64,000 nucleotides of DNA from Sphingomicrobium marinum (GTDB taxonomy: Bacteria > Pseudomonadota > Alphaproteobacteria > Sphingomonadales > Sphingomonadaceae), in NCBI RefSeq assembly GCF_026157105.1, contig NZ_JANPVQ010000001.1, forward strand, positions 1,667,501 to 1,731,500. Direction: 5' to 3'. The translations under genes and the position numbers were made by a program. The stretch's first letter is position 1. Every line of letters begins with the position of its first letter. Below are positions 7,459 to 15,175 of this stretch, in pieces. The notes below the pieces were generated by a model that worked only from the letters and a program-made list of their open reading frames with translations, had not been told where the DNA came from and searched no databases.

Positions 7459-7818
7459 ATGAAGAGAACCATTCCCGCGATCGCGGCCGCTTCGGCGCTG
7501 CTCGCCGCCTGTACAGGCGCGGAAACCGACGCTGAAGAAGCGGCCGACGCGGTCGATGCCGAAGCAGGTGAACTTAGCGAGGCGGAAACCGAAATGATCG
7601 CCGAGGCCGAAGCTGAAGGCAAAGTGAAATGTTACGGCGTCGCGCTCGCCGGCGAAAACGACTGTGCTGCCGGCGAAGGCACGACCTGTGCGGGTACTTC
7701 CACCGTCGACTATCAGGGCAACGCCTGGAAATATGTCGATGGCGGCGAAGCTGGATGCGCCGACATCGGCGGCACGCTGGTTGCCCAGGACAATAACGAA
7801 CAAGGTCTCCCGGCATAG
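7459..7818 (+). CDS. BufA1-type bufferin precursor, predicted lipoprotein (DUF2282)
   Basis: A 119-aa precursor. The C-terminal 70 residues carry the bufferin pattern with four cysteines ([31 protein letters not shown]) and the conserved [10 protein letters not shown]. Cys-rich bufferins are modified by the MNIO enzyme BufB and bind copper or other metals in the periplasm. Unusually, the N-terminus is [22 protein letters not shown] is a lipobox, so Cys18 should be lipidated. A strongly acidic linker (residues ~20-52) follows. I chose ATG 7459 because GGGGAGAAG precedes it and the signal sequence starts there. It has its own SigF-type promoter. Confidence 0.85.
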   Translation: MKRTIPAIAAASALLAACTGAETDAEEAADAVDAEAGELSEAETEMIAEAEAEGKVKCYGVALAGENDCAAGEGTTCAGTSTVDYQGNAWKYVDGGEAGCADIGGTLVAQDNNEQGLPA

Positions 7819-7851
7819 TCTGTCGACTATCGTAGTCGCTGCCTGAATCGT

Positions 7852-7877
7852 GTAACGAATATCAGGGCGGCTCCGAA
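7852..7877 (+). promoter_or_regulatory. Second SigF-type ECF promoter, upstream of the second bufA gene
   Basis: GTAACG-N16-CGAA is one base from the first promoter's -35 and has identical spacing and -10. It lies between the two bufA genes, 53 nt before the second ATG. The second bufA-bufBCD-sigma-nrsF segment can therefore be transcribed on its own. Confidence 0.65.
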
Positions 7878-7930
7878 CCTTCGGGGTGCAAGACGATCTT
7901 GCGAAGCTCGACAAAAAAGGAAAGTCACCA

Positions 7931-8224
7931 ATGAAAAATCTCGCTGCCATTTCCGCCGCTTCGGCGCTTCTTGGCCTCGCAGCCGTTGCCACGCCCGCAG
8001 CAGCCGATCATCACGGCAAGAAAGCCGACAAGGAAAAATGCTACGGCGTCGCCAAGGCCGGCCAGAATGACTGCGCCGCCGGGCCTGGCACCAGCTGTGC
8101 CGGTACTTCCAAGATCGACTATCAGGGTAACGCCTGGAAATATGTCGAGGCCGGCGAATGCGTGAAGATGGGTGGTTCCTTGAAGCCGAAGGAAGGCAAC
8201 AAGAAGCCCGTCCCGCGGGCTTAA
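7931..8224 (+). CDS. BufA1-type bufferin precursor (DUF2282)
   Basis: A 97-aa precursor with an ordinary Sec signal peptide (cleavage near [11 protein letters not shown]). The core matches the first bufferin: [33 protein letters not shown] and GECVKMGG, so the same four cysteines. The DHHGKK segment may add metal ligands. It lacks the lipobox and the acidic linker of its neighbour. The start is ATG 7931, with AAAAAGGAAAG upstream. Its stop codon is followed at once by bufB, which fits the usual substrate-enzyme pairing. Confidence 0.88.
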   Translation: MKNLAAISAASALLGLAAVATPAAADHHGKKADKEKCYGVAKAGQNDCAAGPGTSCAGTSKIDYQGNAWKYVEAGECVKMGGSLKPKEGNKKPVPRA

Positions 8225-9100
8225 GTGTGCATGACCGGCGCTGCGCCACATGAGCCCCCTCCGCCGCGGGCGGGGATTGGCCTGAAGTCCGCGCACTTCG
8301 GCGAATTCCTCGATGCGGCGGCGCGCGGCGCCGGTCCCCACTGGGTGGAAGTCCACCCGCAAAACTACATGATGGAGGGCGGTCCGATGCACCGCTGGCT
8401 GAACGCGGTACGCGAAGCCGTCCCCGTCTCCTTCCATAGTGTCGGCCTGTCGCTCGGCGATCCACACGGCGTGGATCGCGACGAGCTCGAGCGGCTCGCG
8501 ATCCTGTGCGAGCGGTACCAGCCTAATCTCGTGTCGGATCATCTCAGCTGGTCGAGCCTCGATGGCGAATATATGCCCGACCTGCTTCCGCTCCCAATGA
8601 CCGACGCCACGCTGCAGCACTTCTCCGATCAGATCGATATCGTCCAGGAACGGCTTGGTCGCACGATGCTGATCGAAAATCCCAGCCGCATGATCGCGTT
8701 TGCCGGCGACACCTATGACGAGCCCGATTTCCTTGCTGAACTGACCCGTCGCACGGGCTGCGGGCTGATCGTCGACGTCAACAATATCCTCGTCCAGCGC
8801 ACCAATCTGGGGATCGATCCGCTAGGCTATATCGACGGCCTGGACGGCGCCAGCGTCGGCGAGATCCATATCGCGGGGCACACGGTCGAACATCATGGCG
8901 AAGACAAACTCGCGATCGATGATCACGGCAGCGACGTGAACGAGGAGTGCTGGGCGCTGCTAGAACGCTTCATCTCACGGATCGGCCCGCGCCCCGTCCT
9001 GCTCGAACGCGACAACGATGTACCTTCTTTCGAGGAACTTGCGGCCGAGGCGGCGCGCGCCGACAGCCTGCTCCTTTCGCTCCATGCCGACGCCGCCTGA
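8225..9100 (+). CDS. bufB: MNIO family bufferin maturase (DUF692)
   Basis: BufB enzymes are multinuclear iron oxidases with a TIM-barrel fold that turn bufferin cysteines into thiooxazole-type heterocycles, acting in the cytoplasm with the partner BufC. This 291-aa protein has the expected ligand-bearing segments in order: GLKSAHFGEF, WVEVHPQNYM, FHSVGLSLG, VSDHLSWS, LIENPSR, IVDVNN, EIHIAGHT and a late HGSDVNEE. The reading frame opens at GTG 8225, directly after the bufA stop; ATG 8231 is an equally possible start. The gene overlaps bufC by 17 nt. Confidence 0.93.
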   Translation: MCMTGAAPHEPPPPRAGIGLKSAHFGEFLDAAARGAGPHWVEVHPQNYMMEGGPMHRWLNAVREAVPVSFHSVGLSLGDPHGVDRDELERLAILCERYQPNLVSDHLSWSSLDGEYMPDLLPLPMTDATLQHFSDQIDIVQERLGRTMLIENPSRMIAFAGDTYDEPDFLAELTRRTGCGLIVDVNNILVQRTNLGIDPLGYIDGLDGASVGEIHIAGHTVEHHGEDKLAIDDHGSDVNEECWALLERFISRIGPRPVLLERDNDVPSFEELAAEAARADSLLLSLHADAA

Positions 9101-9776
9101 CCCGCGCGCGGCGATGAAGACCGCGCTCGATCGCGGGCCCGATTTCGTACCTGACGATCTTTTCGCCGGCAGCCGCCCCGCGCAGTTTCGCGCGCTGAAA
9201 GCCTATGCCAACACGATCAGCCATGGACGGTTCGCGGCGCTGGAAAACAGCTTCCCCAAGACCCGCGAGGCGATCGGCAAGGAAGCGTTTCACGCGCTTG
9301 CCGAAACATTCCTTGCTGGCGAGGTCCTCATGCGTCCGATCCGCATGATCGGCGAAGGCTTCCCGGCGCTGCTGGAGATGTCTGCTCCCGCCGCGGCCGA
9401 CATTGCGGATAGCGAATGGGCGATGCTGATGGCGCACGGTGCCGCCGATGCCGAGGCGTTGACGCCCGATGCAATCCGGCACCTCACCCCCGAAGACCTC
9501 ATCGAAGTTCAAGTAGTGCTGCATCCGTCGACGCAAATAGTCCGACTGCGTAACCCGCCGCGCTTTTCCGGCGAATATGCAGGTGATGGCCCACTGCTGC
9601 TGGTCACGCGCCCTGCGGCGGACGTCCTGTTCGCCCGCATCGGCGAAGCCGAAGCGGCGCTGCTGGCCATGGCTTCCGAGCCGATCAAGCTCGGGCGCCT
9701 GTTGGAAGTCGATGGCGCGGCGGTGATGCCGCTGATCAACCAGGGCGCCTTGCGCCGTGCTGAGGAGCAGGAATGA
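9084..9776 (+). CDS. bufC: Bufferin maturation partner protein (DUF2063 N-terminal domain)
   Basis: A 230-aa protein. The N-terminal ~95 residues are the DUF2063 helical domain (FRALKAYANTISHGRFAALE, TFPKTREAIG-like), which is annotated as putative DNA-binding but serves as the recognition partner of the MNIO enzyme in this context. The rest is the typical BufC tail (VQVVLHPSTQIVRLRNP). I chose ATG 9084, inside the end of bufB; ATG 9114 is an alternative. It overlaps the DoxX gene by ATGA, so bufB-bufC-bufD are translationally coupled. Confidence 0.85.
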   Translation: MPTPPDPRAAMKTALDRGPDFVPDDLFAGSRPAQFRALKAYANTISHGRFAALENSFPKTREAIGKEAFHALAETFLAGEVLMRPIRMIGEGFPALLEMSAPAAADIADSEWAMLMAHGAADAEALTPDAIRHLTPEDLIEVQVVLHPSTQIVRLRNPPRFSGEYAGDGPLLLVTRPAADVLFARIGEAEAALLAMASEPIKLGRLLEVDGAAVMPLINQGALRRAEEQE

Positions 9777-10228
9777 TCGAGAATCTCTACCGGAAGATTT
9801 CGGCGAGCCAGATCGCCAGGGATGTCAGCCTGCTTTTTCTACGCATCGGGTTTGGTGTCGTCTTCTTTCGTTCCTACCAGACCAAGGTCGAGGACGGCAC
9901 GCTGTTCGAATTGACCGACACCACCTTCTTTCTCTTCGAAGAAGAATATGCCGGCGTGCCGATCCCTGCCGACATTGCCGCGCCGCTTGCCACCTATGCC
10001 GAGTTTTTCCTGCCGCTTTTGCTGCTGCTGGGGCTCGGCACGCGAGTGGCGGCGGCCGGCCTTGTCGTCATGACGCTGGTGATCCAGTTGTTCGTCTATC
10101 CGGACGCTTGGTGGAATCCGCACATGAGCTGGGTTGCGATGGGGCTTATCCTCGTCGTCTTCGGCCCGGGTCGCGTCAGCCTCGACCACCTGATCGGCAG
10201 GGCGCGCAATCGGCACGCTGCCGCATGA
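9773..10228 (+). CDS. DoxX family membrane protein of the bufferin operon
   Basis: A 151-aa inner-membrane protein with about four hydrophobic helices (VSLLFLRIGFGVVFFRS; PLATYAEFFLPLLLLLGLG; AAGLVVMTLVIQLFVYPD; AWVAMGLILVVFGPG-like). The PxxxYAEFFLP segment is characteristic of DoxX proteins that accompany bufABC. Its role is not established; a redox or quinone-linked function is suspected for the family. It starts inside the bufC stop (ATGA) and itself overlaps the sigma gene by ATGA. Confidence 0.85.
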   Translation: MIENLYRKISASQIARDVSLLFLRIGFGVVFFRSYQTKVEDGTLFELTDTTFFLFEEEYAGVPIPADIAAPLATYAEFFLPLLLLLGLGTRVAAAGLVVMTLVIQLFVYPDAWWNPHMSWVAMGLILVVFGPGRVSLDHLIGRARNRHAAA

Positions 10229-10749
10229 TCCTGTCCGATCACGATATGCGAACGCTGATGGCGAAGGGGCAGGAAGGCGACAAACTTTCCTATCGCGCCG
10301 CGCTGTCGGCGGCGACTGACTGGCTCAAGCGCTTCTACGCCAAGCGGATCGCGCCCACGATGGTCGACGACCTGGTGCAGGAAACGCTGATCAGCCTTCA
10401 TACCAAGCGCGCCAGCTACGACCCCGACCGACCGTTTTACCCGTGGCTGGCCGCAATCGCGCGCTACCGCTGGATCGACCTGCTGCGCAAGCTCGAGCGA
10501 ACCCCCGAGGACGAATTGGTGCACGATCCTGCCATCCCTTCGGCGGAAGAACCCGTCATATCGCGCCTCAGTCTCGACCGGTTGCTCGACAACCTGCCCA
10601 AGGCGCAGGCCAATGCCATCCTCCTGACCAAGGTGGAGGGCCACAGTATCAAGGACGTGTCGGCCATGACCGGCCAGTCCGAAAGCCTCGTCAAAGTCAA
10701 CGTGCATCGCGGCCTCAAAAGGCTCGCTGCGCTCGTAGAAAGTGAATGA
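10225..10749 (+). CDS. ECF RNA polymerase sigma factor, SigF-like
   Basis: A 174-aa two-domain sigma factor. Region 2 is DDLVQETLISLHTKR...PWLAAIARYRWIDLLRK; region 4 is ILLTKVEGHSIKDVSAMTGQ followed by VKVNVHRGLKRL. It overlaps nrsF by ATGA. The NrsF partner identifies it as the SigF type that answers heavy-metal and redox stress in Caulobacter. The promoters before both bufA genes match the pattern of such sigma factors, so it probably activates its own operon. A longer frame opens at 9757, but ATG 10225 fits the coupled arrangement and the usual length. Confidence 0.93.
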   Translation: MILSDHDMRTLMAKGQEGDKLSYRAALSAATDWLKRFYAKRIAPTMVDDLVQETLISLHTKRASYDPDRPFYPWLAAIARYRWIDLLRKLERTPEDELVHDPAIPSAEEPVISRLSLDRLLDNLPKAQANAILLTKVEGHSIKDVSAMTGQSESLVKVNVHRGLKRLAALVESE

Positions 10750-11381
10750 ACATGAATAGCCAAGCCCTCATCGACCAGCTCAGCGAGGACATGACCTCCG
10801 TCAGGCCGCTGTCTGTACGCACCAGTCGATTGCTGGCGCTCGGTGGTGCGGCGCTGACGACCGCAGCGGTGCTGCTTTTCCTCGGCATTCGGGCTGACAT
10901 TGCCGCCGGTGCCCCCTCCCCTGTCATCCTGCTGGTCGCCGGCCTGTTCGCGCTGACCGCGATATCCGCCGGCATCACCGCCACGCGCCTTGCACAGCCT
11001 GCCGTCGGCGGTCGCCAGGGTGGTGCCTTGTGGATGGCGGCGGCAATCGGGCTTCTGCCCGCGATCAGCCTGGTTGAATATCTGCTCGGTGTCGGCGAAC
11101 CCACATCGAGCGAAGTGGCCTTGCGCTGCCTCTACTGGGGCATTGCTGCCAGCCTTGTGACGCTCGGCGTGCTGACGTGGCGTCTTAGGCAAGGTGCGCC
11201 GGTTCTGCCCGAACGCGCCGGGTTGTTTGCCGGTCTTGCCGCCGGGGCGGTGGGTGCGTTTGCGATCACGCTCGAATGCAACAACAGCCAGTTCGTCCAC
11301 CTCGCGCTCAGCCATGCCGCGATCGTCGCGACCATGGCGCTGGCGGGCCGCGCGCTGATCCCGCGCATCATCCGCTGGTAG
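10746..11381 (+). CDS. nrsF: NrsF family membrane anti-sigma factor (DUF1109)
   Basis: A 211-aa protein with a ~25-residue cytoplasmic N-terminus and six hydrophobic helices. It holds the sigma factor at the membrane until metal or redox stress. Two cysteines fall at residues 128 (VALRCLYWG) and 178 (ITLECNNSQF), 50 residues apart, as in the two conserved sensor cysteines of Caulobacter NrsF. Its last helix includes the HLALSH segment. It is the final gene of the bufferin operon. Confidence 0.9.
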   Translation: MNMNSQALIDQLSEDMTSVRPLSVRTSRLLALGGAALTTAAVLLFLGIRADIAAGAPSPVILLVAGLFALTAISAGITATRLAQPAVGGRQGGALWMAAAIGLLPAISLVEYLLGVGEPTSSEVALRCLYWGIAASLVTLGVLTWRLRQGAPVLPERAGLFAGLAAGAVGAFAITLECNNSQFVHLALSHAAIVATMALAGRALIPRIIRW

Positions 11382-11429
11382 TGCTTGCCCAGCCTCGCCC
11401 GCTAAGTTAGGGGGCGGGAAGCTGGACAA

Positions 11430-11506
11430 GCACCCATAGCTCAGCTGGATAGAGCGCTGCCCTCCGAAGGCAGAGGTCGCAGGTTCGAATCCTGCTGGGT
11501 GCGCCA
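11430..11506 (+). tRNA. tRNA-Arg (anticodon CCG)
   Basis: A 77-nt cloverleaf with the acceptor stem GCACCCA/TGGGTGC, D-arm AGCTCAGCTGGATAGAGC, anticodon stem CTGCC/GGCAG around the loop CTCCGAA (anticodon CCG, reading CGG), and T-arm GCAGGTTCGAATCCTGC. The 3' CCA is encoded. Confidence 0.97.
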
Positions 11507-11530
11507 GCTTTTCAGACTACATTGCAGAAC

Positions 11531-11565
11531 GCGATCGCTGACCCCCTCTCGCGGGGGTCGATCGC
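11531..11565. terminator. Long hairpin downstream of tRNA-Arg
   Basis: GCGATC and GACCCCC pair with GGGGGTC and GATCGC around a 6-nt loop, giving a 13-bp interrupted stem starting 25 nt after the tRNA. No T-run follows, so this is a terminator or processing structure at best. Confidence 0.5.
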
Positions 11566-11659
11566 AAGGGCACTGTCGCTCATCGCAGCCGATGGAACTG
11601 CCAACATGCCCAAGTCATTCTTTCTGTGAGCGTGGGGGCATAGCTGCAGGAGCGTGATT

Positions 11660-12172
11660 ATGTCTGCCCCATCGAATTTGAAAGATTGCTACGTACACGA
11701 ACTGAAGGACCTCATCTCGGCAAACGACCAGATGGCGAAGATCCTTCCCGAACTTCATGATGCCGCCACCAACGAGGGGCTCAAGAAGCATCTCAAGAAA
11801 TCGCTCGACGGCATCGAGAAGCACACCGGCACGACCGAACAGCTTCTCGAAGACATGGGCGAGAGCGGCAAGAAGCACTGCAAGGGCATGGAAGGCCTCG
11901 TCAAGGAAGCCAAGAAACACGCCATCGAGGAAGCGCCGCACTACAACGCGGTGCAGGATGTCGTCATCCTCGCCCAGTATCAGCGGCTTTGCCACTATGG
12001 CATCTGCGGTTTCGGTACCTCGAAAGCCTTCGCCGAGGGCCTCGGCAAGGACGACCATGTCAAGAAACTCGACCAGATCACGGCCGATATCTACTGGTCG
12101 GATGAGGAAATGACCAAGCTCGCGGAAAACTGCATCAACGATGCCGCGACCAAGGAAGAGGTCACTGCCTAG
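11660..12172 (+). CDS. Ferritin-like DUF892 protein (YciE/YciF family)
   Basis: A 170-aa all-helical protein of the YciE/YciF ferritin-like family. Possible metal ligands sit in YVHELKDLISANDQM (near the N-terminus), IEKHTGTTEQ and IEEAPHYNAVQD. Such proteins are induced by osmotic and general stress and may bind a di-metal centre; the function is unproven. ATG 11660 is preceded by GCAGGAG at a 7-nt spacing, better than GTG 11654. A GGAAC-N17-CATT element at 11594-11619 resembles an EcfG promoter with one mismatch. Confidence 0.88.
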   Translation: MSAPSNLKDCYVHELKDLISANDQMAKILPELHDAATNEGLKKHLKKSLDGIEKHTGTTEQLLEDMGESGKKHCKGMEGLVKEAKKHAIEEAPHYNAVQDVVILAQYQRLCHYGICGFGTSKAFAEGLGKDDHVKKLDQITADIYWSDEEMTKLAENCINDAATKEEVTA

Positions 12173-12180
12173 ACAGTCTT

Positions 12181-12211
12181 GGTTGCGGGTCGCACGTGGC
12201 GGCTCGCAACC
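12181..12211 (+). terminator. Weak terminator-like hairpin after the DUF892 gene
   Basis: GGTTGCG and CGCAACC form a 7-bp stem with a 17-nt loop, starting 8 nt after the DUF892 stop codon. There is no clear T-run. Confidence 0.35.
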
Positions 12212-12253
12212 ATAACGCCTTTCATACGTCCTACGGAAAACAGGGGTTTTTCC

Positions 12254-12739
12254 GTGGACAGATATAAAATTGTGCCGACCGTCGCCTTCCTAGCCGTCCT
12301 GGCGCTTGGTGCAGGCGCACGTATAGTCATTGGTAGGATTTATGGCGAGAGCGACGCGGTCGACCTTCTCGTCTCCTTGGTCGACAGCGGATTATATATT
12401 GGATCCGCTACGCTAGGGGGAAGCGCGACCATCCTGGCGCTCATCCTGACCCTAACCAGCCTTGTGCGACGCGACGACACGGAATTGTCGCACAATGTTT
12501 ACGCCGACGTGCACAAGGTTGCCCGCAACGCAACGATGGCGCTCTTCTCCAGCATCTTCCTGTTGCTGGCCCTGACCGCACCGACCACGGAAATGAATGA
12601 GCTTCCCTCGGACTGGTATCCCAGGCTTTACAATATTCTTTACGCCTTGATCGTCGTGACGCTGGCGACGATCGGAGCCACGATCTCTCGCCTTTATCTG
12701 ACGATCGCCTGTGTGCTTGCCGCCTATCGCGACGCATGA
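12254..12739 (+). CDS. Uncharacterised four-helix membrane protein
   Basis: I do not recognise this 161-aa protein. It has about four transmembrane helices (VPTVAFLAVLALGAGARIVI; GSATILALILTLTSLV; ATMALFSSIFLLLALTAP; ILYALIVVTLATIGATI) and a short polar middle loop (RRDDTELSHNVYADVHK). GTG 12254 is chosen because AGGGG lies 7 nt upstream and the first helix then starts shortly after the N-terminus. The longer frame from 12179 has no ribosome site. It converges on the 86-aa gene, and the two share a terminator. Confidence 0.6.
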   Translation: MDRYKIVPTVAFLAVLALGAGARIVIGRIYGESDAVDLLVSLVDSGLYIGSATLGGSATILALILTLTSLVRRDDTELSHNVYADVHKVARNATMALFSSIFLLLALTAPTTEMNELPSDWYPRLYNILYALIVVTLATIGATISRLYLTIACVLAAYRDA

Positions 12740-12744
12740 AAAAA

Positions 12745-12767
12745 GGGCGGCCCGCGAAGGGCCGCCC
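12745..12767. terminator. Bidirectional terminator
   Basis: GGGCGGCCC-GCGAA-GGGCCGCCC is a perfect 9-bp stem, preceded by six A residues. On the minus strand it therefore ends in TTTTTT, terminating the 86-aa gene. It also lies directly after the plus-strand membrane gene. Confidence 0.85.
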
Positions 12768-12789
12768 CAGCTGAGAAGAAAAGAAGGGG

Positions 12790-13050
12790 CTACTCTTCTT
12801 CTTCGAAGCTCGCGTCTGGTGCGCTCGATTCATTCCAGCCGACGGCGCTCTTCTCTTCAGAAGGAGTGCCGGCGGCATTGACCGATTGCGCGGACGGATC
12901 GGTTTTCATGACCTCGCTATCGAGCTGCGGTCCACCGCGGTTGGGATCGATTGACGGTTCGTTGAGATTGTTGCCGGGATGCTGCTCGCCGACGGGCGGC
13001 TGCTTCTTGTCCTGGTCGTAACTCGGGGTCGTGTCATTCACATTCTTCAT
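12790..13050 (-). CDS. Small acidic, probably disordered protein
   Basis: An 86-aa hydrophilic protein, rich in Pro, Asn, Gln, Asp and Glu and ending FEEEE, with no membrane segment, signal or cysteine. The composition predicts an intrinsically disordered protein, like small stress-induced proteins. No family was recognised. It is monocistronic between its own promoter region and a strong terminator. An imperfect GGAAAC-N16-GTT element lies about 45-70 nt upstream. Confidence 0.65.
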   Translation of the reverse strand: MKNVNDTTPSYDQDKKQPPVGEQHPGNNLNEPSIDPNRGGPQLDSEVMKTDPSAQSVNAAGTPSEEKSAVGWNESSAPDASFEEEE

Positions 13051-13162
13051 ATTGAATACTCCACTTCAACGCGCCCCCGCGCCGTAAGTAAGCAACAGTG
13101 CAACAGCCGAGTGTTTCCGGGAAAAACGCTGTGACGTGGCAACCGTGTGTTAAGCGCCCGCC

Positions 13163-13909
13163 CTACCGGCCTGGCCAGGGACACTCCCAGTCTTCGCCGA
13201 CGATACGGCCCGAATATTGCCGCGCTTCGGACGATTCTCCGTGCCGTGCGAGCATCGGGTTGACCGACCCCGCTAGCTTCTCGTCGCGTTCCAATATCGC
13301 CGAGCGCAATTTTTCGTATCGACCCATGGCGCGAAGCCGCTCGAACTGGTCATGCAGGTTGAACACCAAAACAGGCACGTCAAACTGGCGTGCAGGCCGG
13401 GAGGCAGCCGGGTGCATGCCGACAACGAAGAATGACTGGCCGCCGAAGCTCAAGGAAAAGTCGGGTGAAGCGGGGTTGTCGCTCACCTTGTCGTCATATT
13501 CCTGACCGAGCCACTCGTCCTTCGACTGGAGCGATGCGATACGGGCCCACAGGGCTTTTTCGAATTGCTCTTCGGTGAGATCCCGCGTTTGCGGGAAGAA
13601 GGACACGAAGGTCGCGAACATCGGGCGGTGGTCGCGGTAAAAGTGCGCGAATGATACCAGCTCGCGCACCAGCGCCACGTCGTCCCATGCCGACTCCAGA
13701 TCGCTGCCGATGAACGCAGTCATCTGGTTCCGGCCAAGCGCGCTCTTCGCCCCTACGCAGGGAAAAGCTTGCGCTTCAATAAATTCGCGGAACTGGACGG
13801 CCAGGTCTACCGCTTTGGCATGGTCGGCCGATGGTTCCGACGGGCGGCGCGAGACAAAGACGTCATCGGCGCGGTCGCGTTTGCCGTGCTGTGTCCTAGG
13901 GGGCTTCAT
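13163..13909 (-). CDS. YcgG/GntA-like heme-dependent N-hydroxylase family protein
   Basis: A 248-aa protein of the YqcI/YcgG family. Its hallmarks are an FPC-type motif (AFPCVGAKSAL), the R-N-Q following it, PTRDL-type ALWARIASL, a beta strand SFFVVGMHPAASRPARQF and the late FNLHDQFERLR. The characterised member GntA hydroxylates a guanidine nitrogen in guanitoxin synthesis; whether this protein acts on guanidines is inference. ATG 13909 is used; ATG 13924 is possible. Its start overlaps the end of the TIGR02588 gene by 14 nt, placing it last in an overlapping minus-strand set. Confidence 0.78.
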   Translation of the reverse strand: MKPPRTQHGKRDRADDVFVSRRPSEPSADHAKAVDLAVQFREFIEAQAFPCVGAKSALGRNQMTAFIGSDLESAWDDVALVRELVSFAHFYRDHRPMFATFVSFFPQTRDLTEEQFEKALWARIASLQSKDEWLGQEYDDKVSDNPASPDFSLSFGGQSFFVVGMHPAASRPARQFDVPVLVFNLHDQFERLRAMGRYEKLRSAILERDEKLAGSVNPMLARHGESSEARQYSGRIVGEDWECPWPGR

Positions 13910-14315
13910 AGCTGATGATGGCATGGTCTACGCTTGTTACTGGCTGGGGTGCGGATATCACGAAGGTGATGGTTTCCTGTTGCCCGATCATCGTCAGGTC
14001 GACTTCACTCGTTTCCGAACCGGTATCGAGCTCGAGCGTCACCTCGCGTGCGGTTTTGGTGCTCGTGTTCGTGATATCGACAGGGATCAGATAACGGCCG
14101 TCCTGCTCGCGGATATCTTCTGTGACCACGGTCACGTCAAATTCGATGTCCTTCATCGGCTGGACGATCTGCAAGATGATGGATCCGACCAGGATCAGCA
14201 GCAAAACGACACTGACGATCCTCGCCACCCAGCCCAACGCTGTCGGCGGCACATCTTCGATTTTTTCACTGTCGCATTCGTTCTTGCTGTCGCATTCGTT
14301 CTTATCGCTGCTCAT
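13896..14315 (-). CDS. TIGR02588 family membrane-anchored protein
   Basis: A 139-aa protein. An acidic cytoplasmic N-terminus contains a duplicated hexapeptide (KNECDS twice). It is followed by one transmembrane helix (VARIVSVVLLLILVGSIIL) and a periplasmic beta-rich domain (about 60-139, FDVTVVTEDIREQDGRYLIP onward) that resembles an Ig-like fold. The function of the family is unknown; it regularly pairs with TIGR02587 proteins. Its ATG overlaps the TIGR02587 stop (ATGA). I rejected the longer frame from 14426, which would run far back into the TIGR02587 gene. Confidence 0.8.
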   Translation of the reverse strand: MSSDKNECDSKNECDSEKIEDVPPTALGWVARIVSVVLLLILVGSIILQIVQPMKDIEFDVTVVTEDIREQDGRYLIPVDITNTSTKTAREVTLELDTGSETSEVDLTMIGQQETITFVISAPQPVTSVDHAIISYEAP

Positions 14316-15175
14316 AGGATCAATCTCCCTGCCGCGCCGCCAAGTGTCGTCGCGTACGCAAGTGCTATGGCTTGGGGCAACCAAACCTCCAAAGGATCTA
14401 AAGGCGTTCCATATCCGAATACCCACAGAAGCAGCAGGCTAATGAGGAAAGACATGAGGTAGGAAATAATTGTCTCCAACCATTCGGATGTGATGACCTT
14501 GCGTTGCGAAAGGTCGCGCTCCTCGAAGGCGGCGATCGAGACCGTCATGTAGGACACGGCCAATGACAGTAAGAGAGTTAGGCCGACCAAGACCCAGGTC
14601 TGGTTGAGAACGACGACTTTGGTTTCGATCGTCGGTGCAACGTTGAAAGCGAACAGGAAACCACCGAGCGCCGTCCCCAGGATCACCGTTACATCTGGAG
14701 AGAACGGCACCTTGGACGACTCTCGCGCGTCTCCTCCGCCCAACTGGTTGATGGCCACCGCCGCACCGATGCCCGTAGGAATGGACTCCAAGGCGACGAG
14801 CTTGGTCACCAAATAGAAATCCATCGACGGACTGATGAGCGCGGTAACGGATAGGGTGACGATGCTGGCGATGGCGCCAAGCCCCATCGCCACGAGGGCA
14901 TCCCACCAGCGCGATCGCTGCCATGCCGTGCGACGATATCCAGCGAAGTCCAGAAAAAACTTGATGGCTACAAAGGCCACGCCGAGAAATACGAGAAGGA
15001 CCGTGTCGGGTATCGTCCTGGCGATATGCCACATTTCCATGGTGAAAAGCAGCGGAAGAGATACGAATAAAGCGCCCGCCAGTCCGCGGGCCAAGTCGCG
15101 TATCTCCACCTCACCTGCCGGGCATTCAACGTCGCCATCGCAGATGGGATAGTCCCAGGATGTGACGGCGACCAT
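14312..15175 (-). CDS. TIGR02587 family multi-pass membrane protein
   Basis: A 287-aa protein with about seven to eight hydrophobic helices, starting at FVSLPLLFTMEMWHIARTIP and ending ALAYATTLGGAAGRLIL. Conserved-looking polar residues sit inside helices (FTMEMWH; FNVAPTIETKVV). The function is unknown. It is paired with the TIGR02588 gene by a 4-nt stop-start overlap, and its ATG overlaps the stop of the preceding 79-aa ORF (TAATG), so these genes are translationally coupled. Confidence 0.82.
   Translation of the reverse strand: MVAVTSWDYPICDGDVECPAGEVEIRDLARGLAGALFVSLPLLFTMEMWHIARTIPDTVLLVFLGVAFVAIKFFLDFAGYRRTAWQRSRWWDALVAMGLGAIASIVTLSVTALISPSMDFYLVTKLVALESIPTGIGAAVAINQLGGGDARESSKVPFSPDVTVILGTALGGFLFAFNVAPTIETKVVVLNQTWVLVGLTLLLSLAVSYMTVSIAAFEERDLSQRKVITSEWLETIISYLMSFLISLLLLWVFGYGTPLDPLEVWLPQAIALAYATTLGGAAGRLIL

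Noticed and set aside
9757..10224. N-terminal extension of the sigma factor frame
   Set aside because: It overlaps the whole DoxX gene out of frame; ATG 10225 gives the standard sigma length and coupling.
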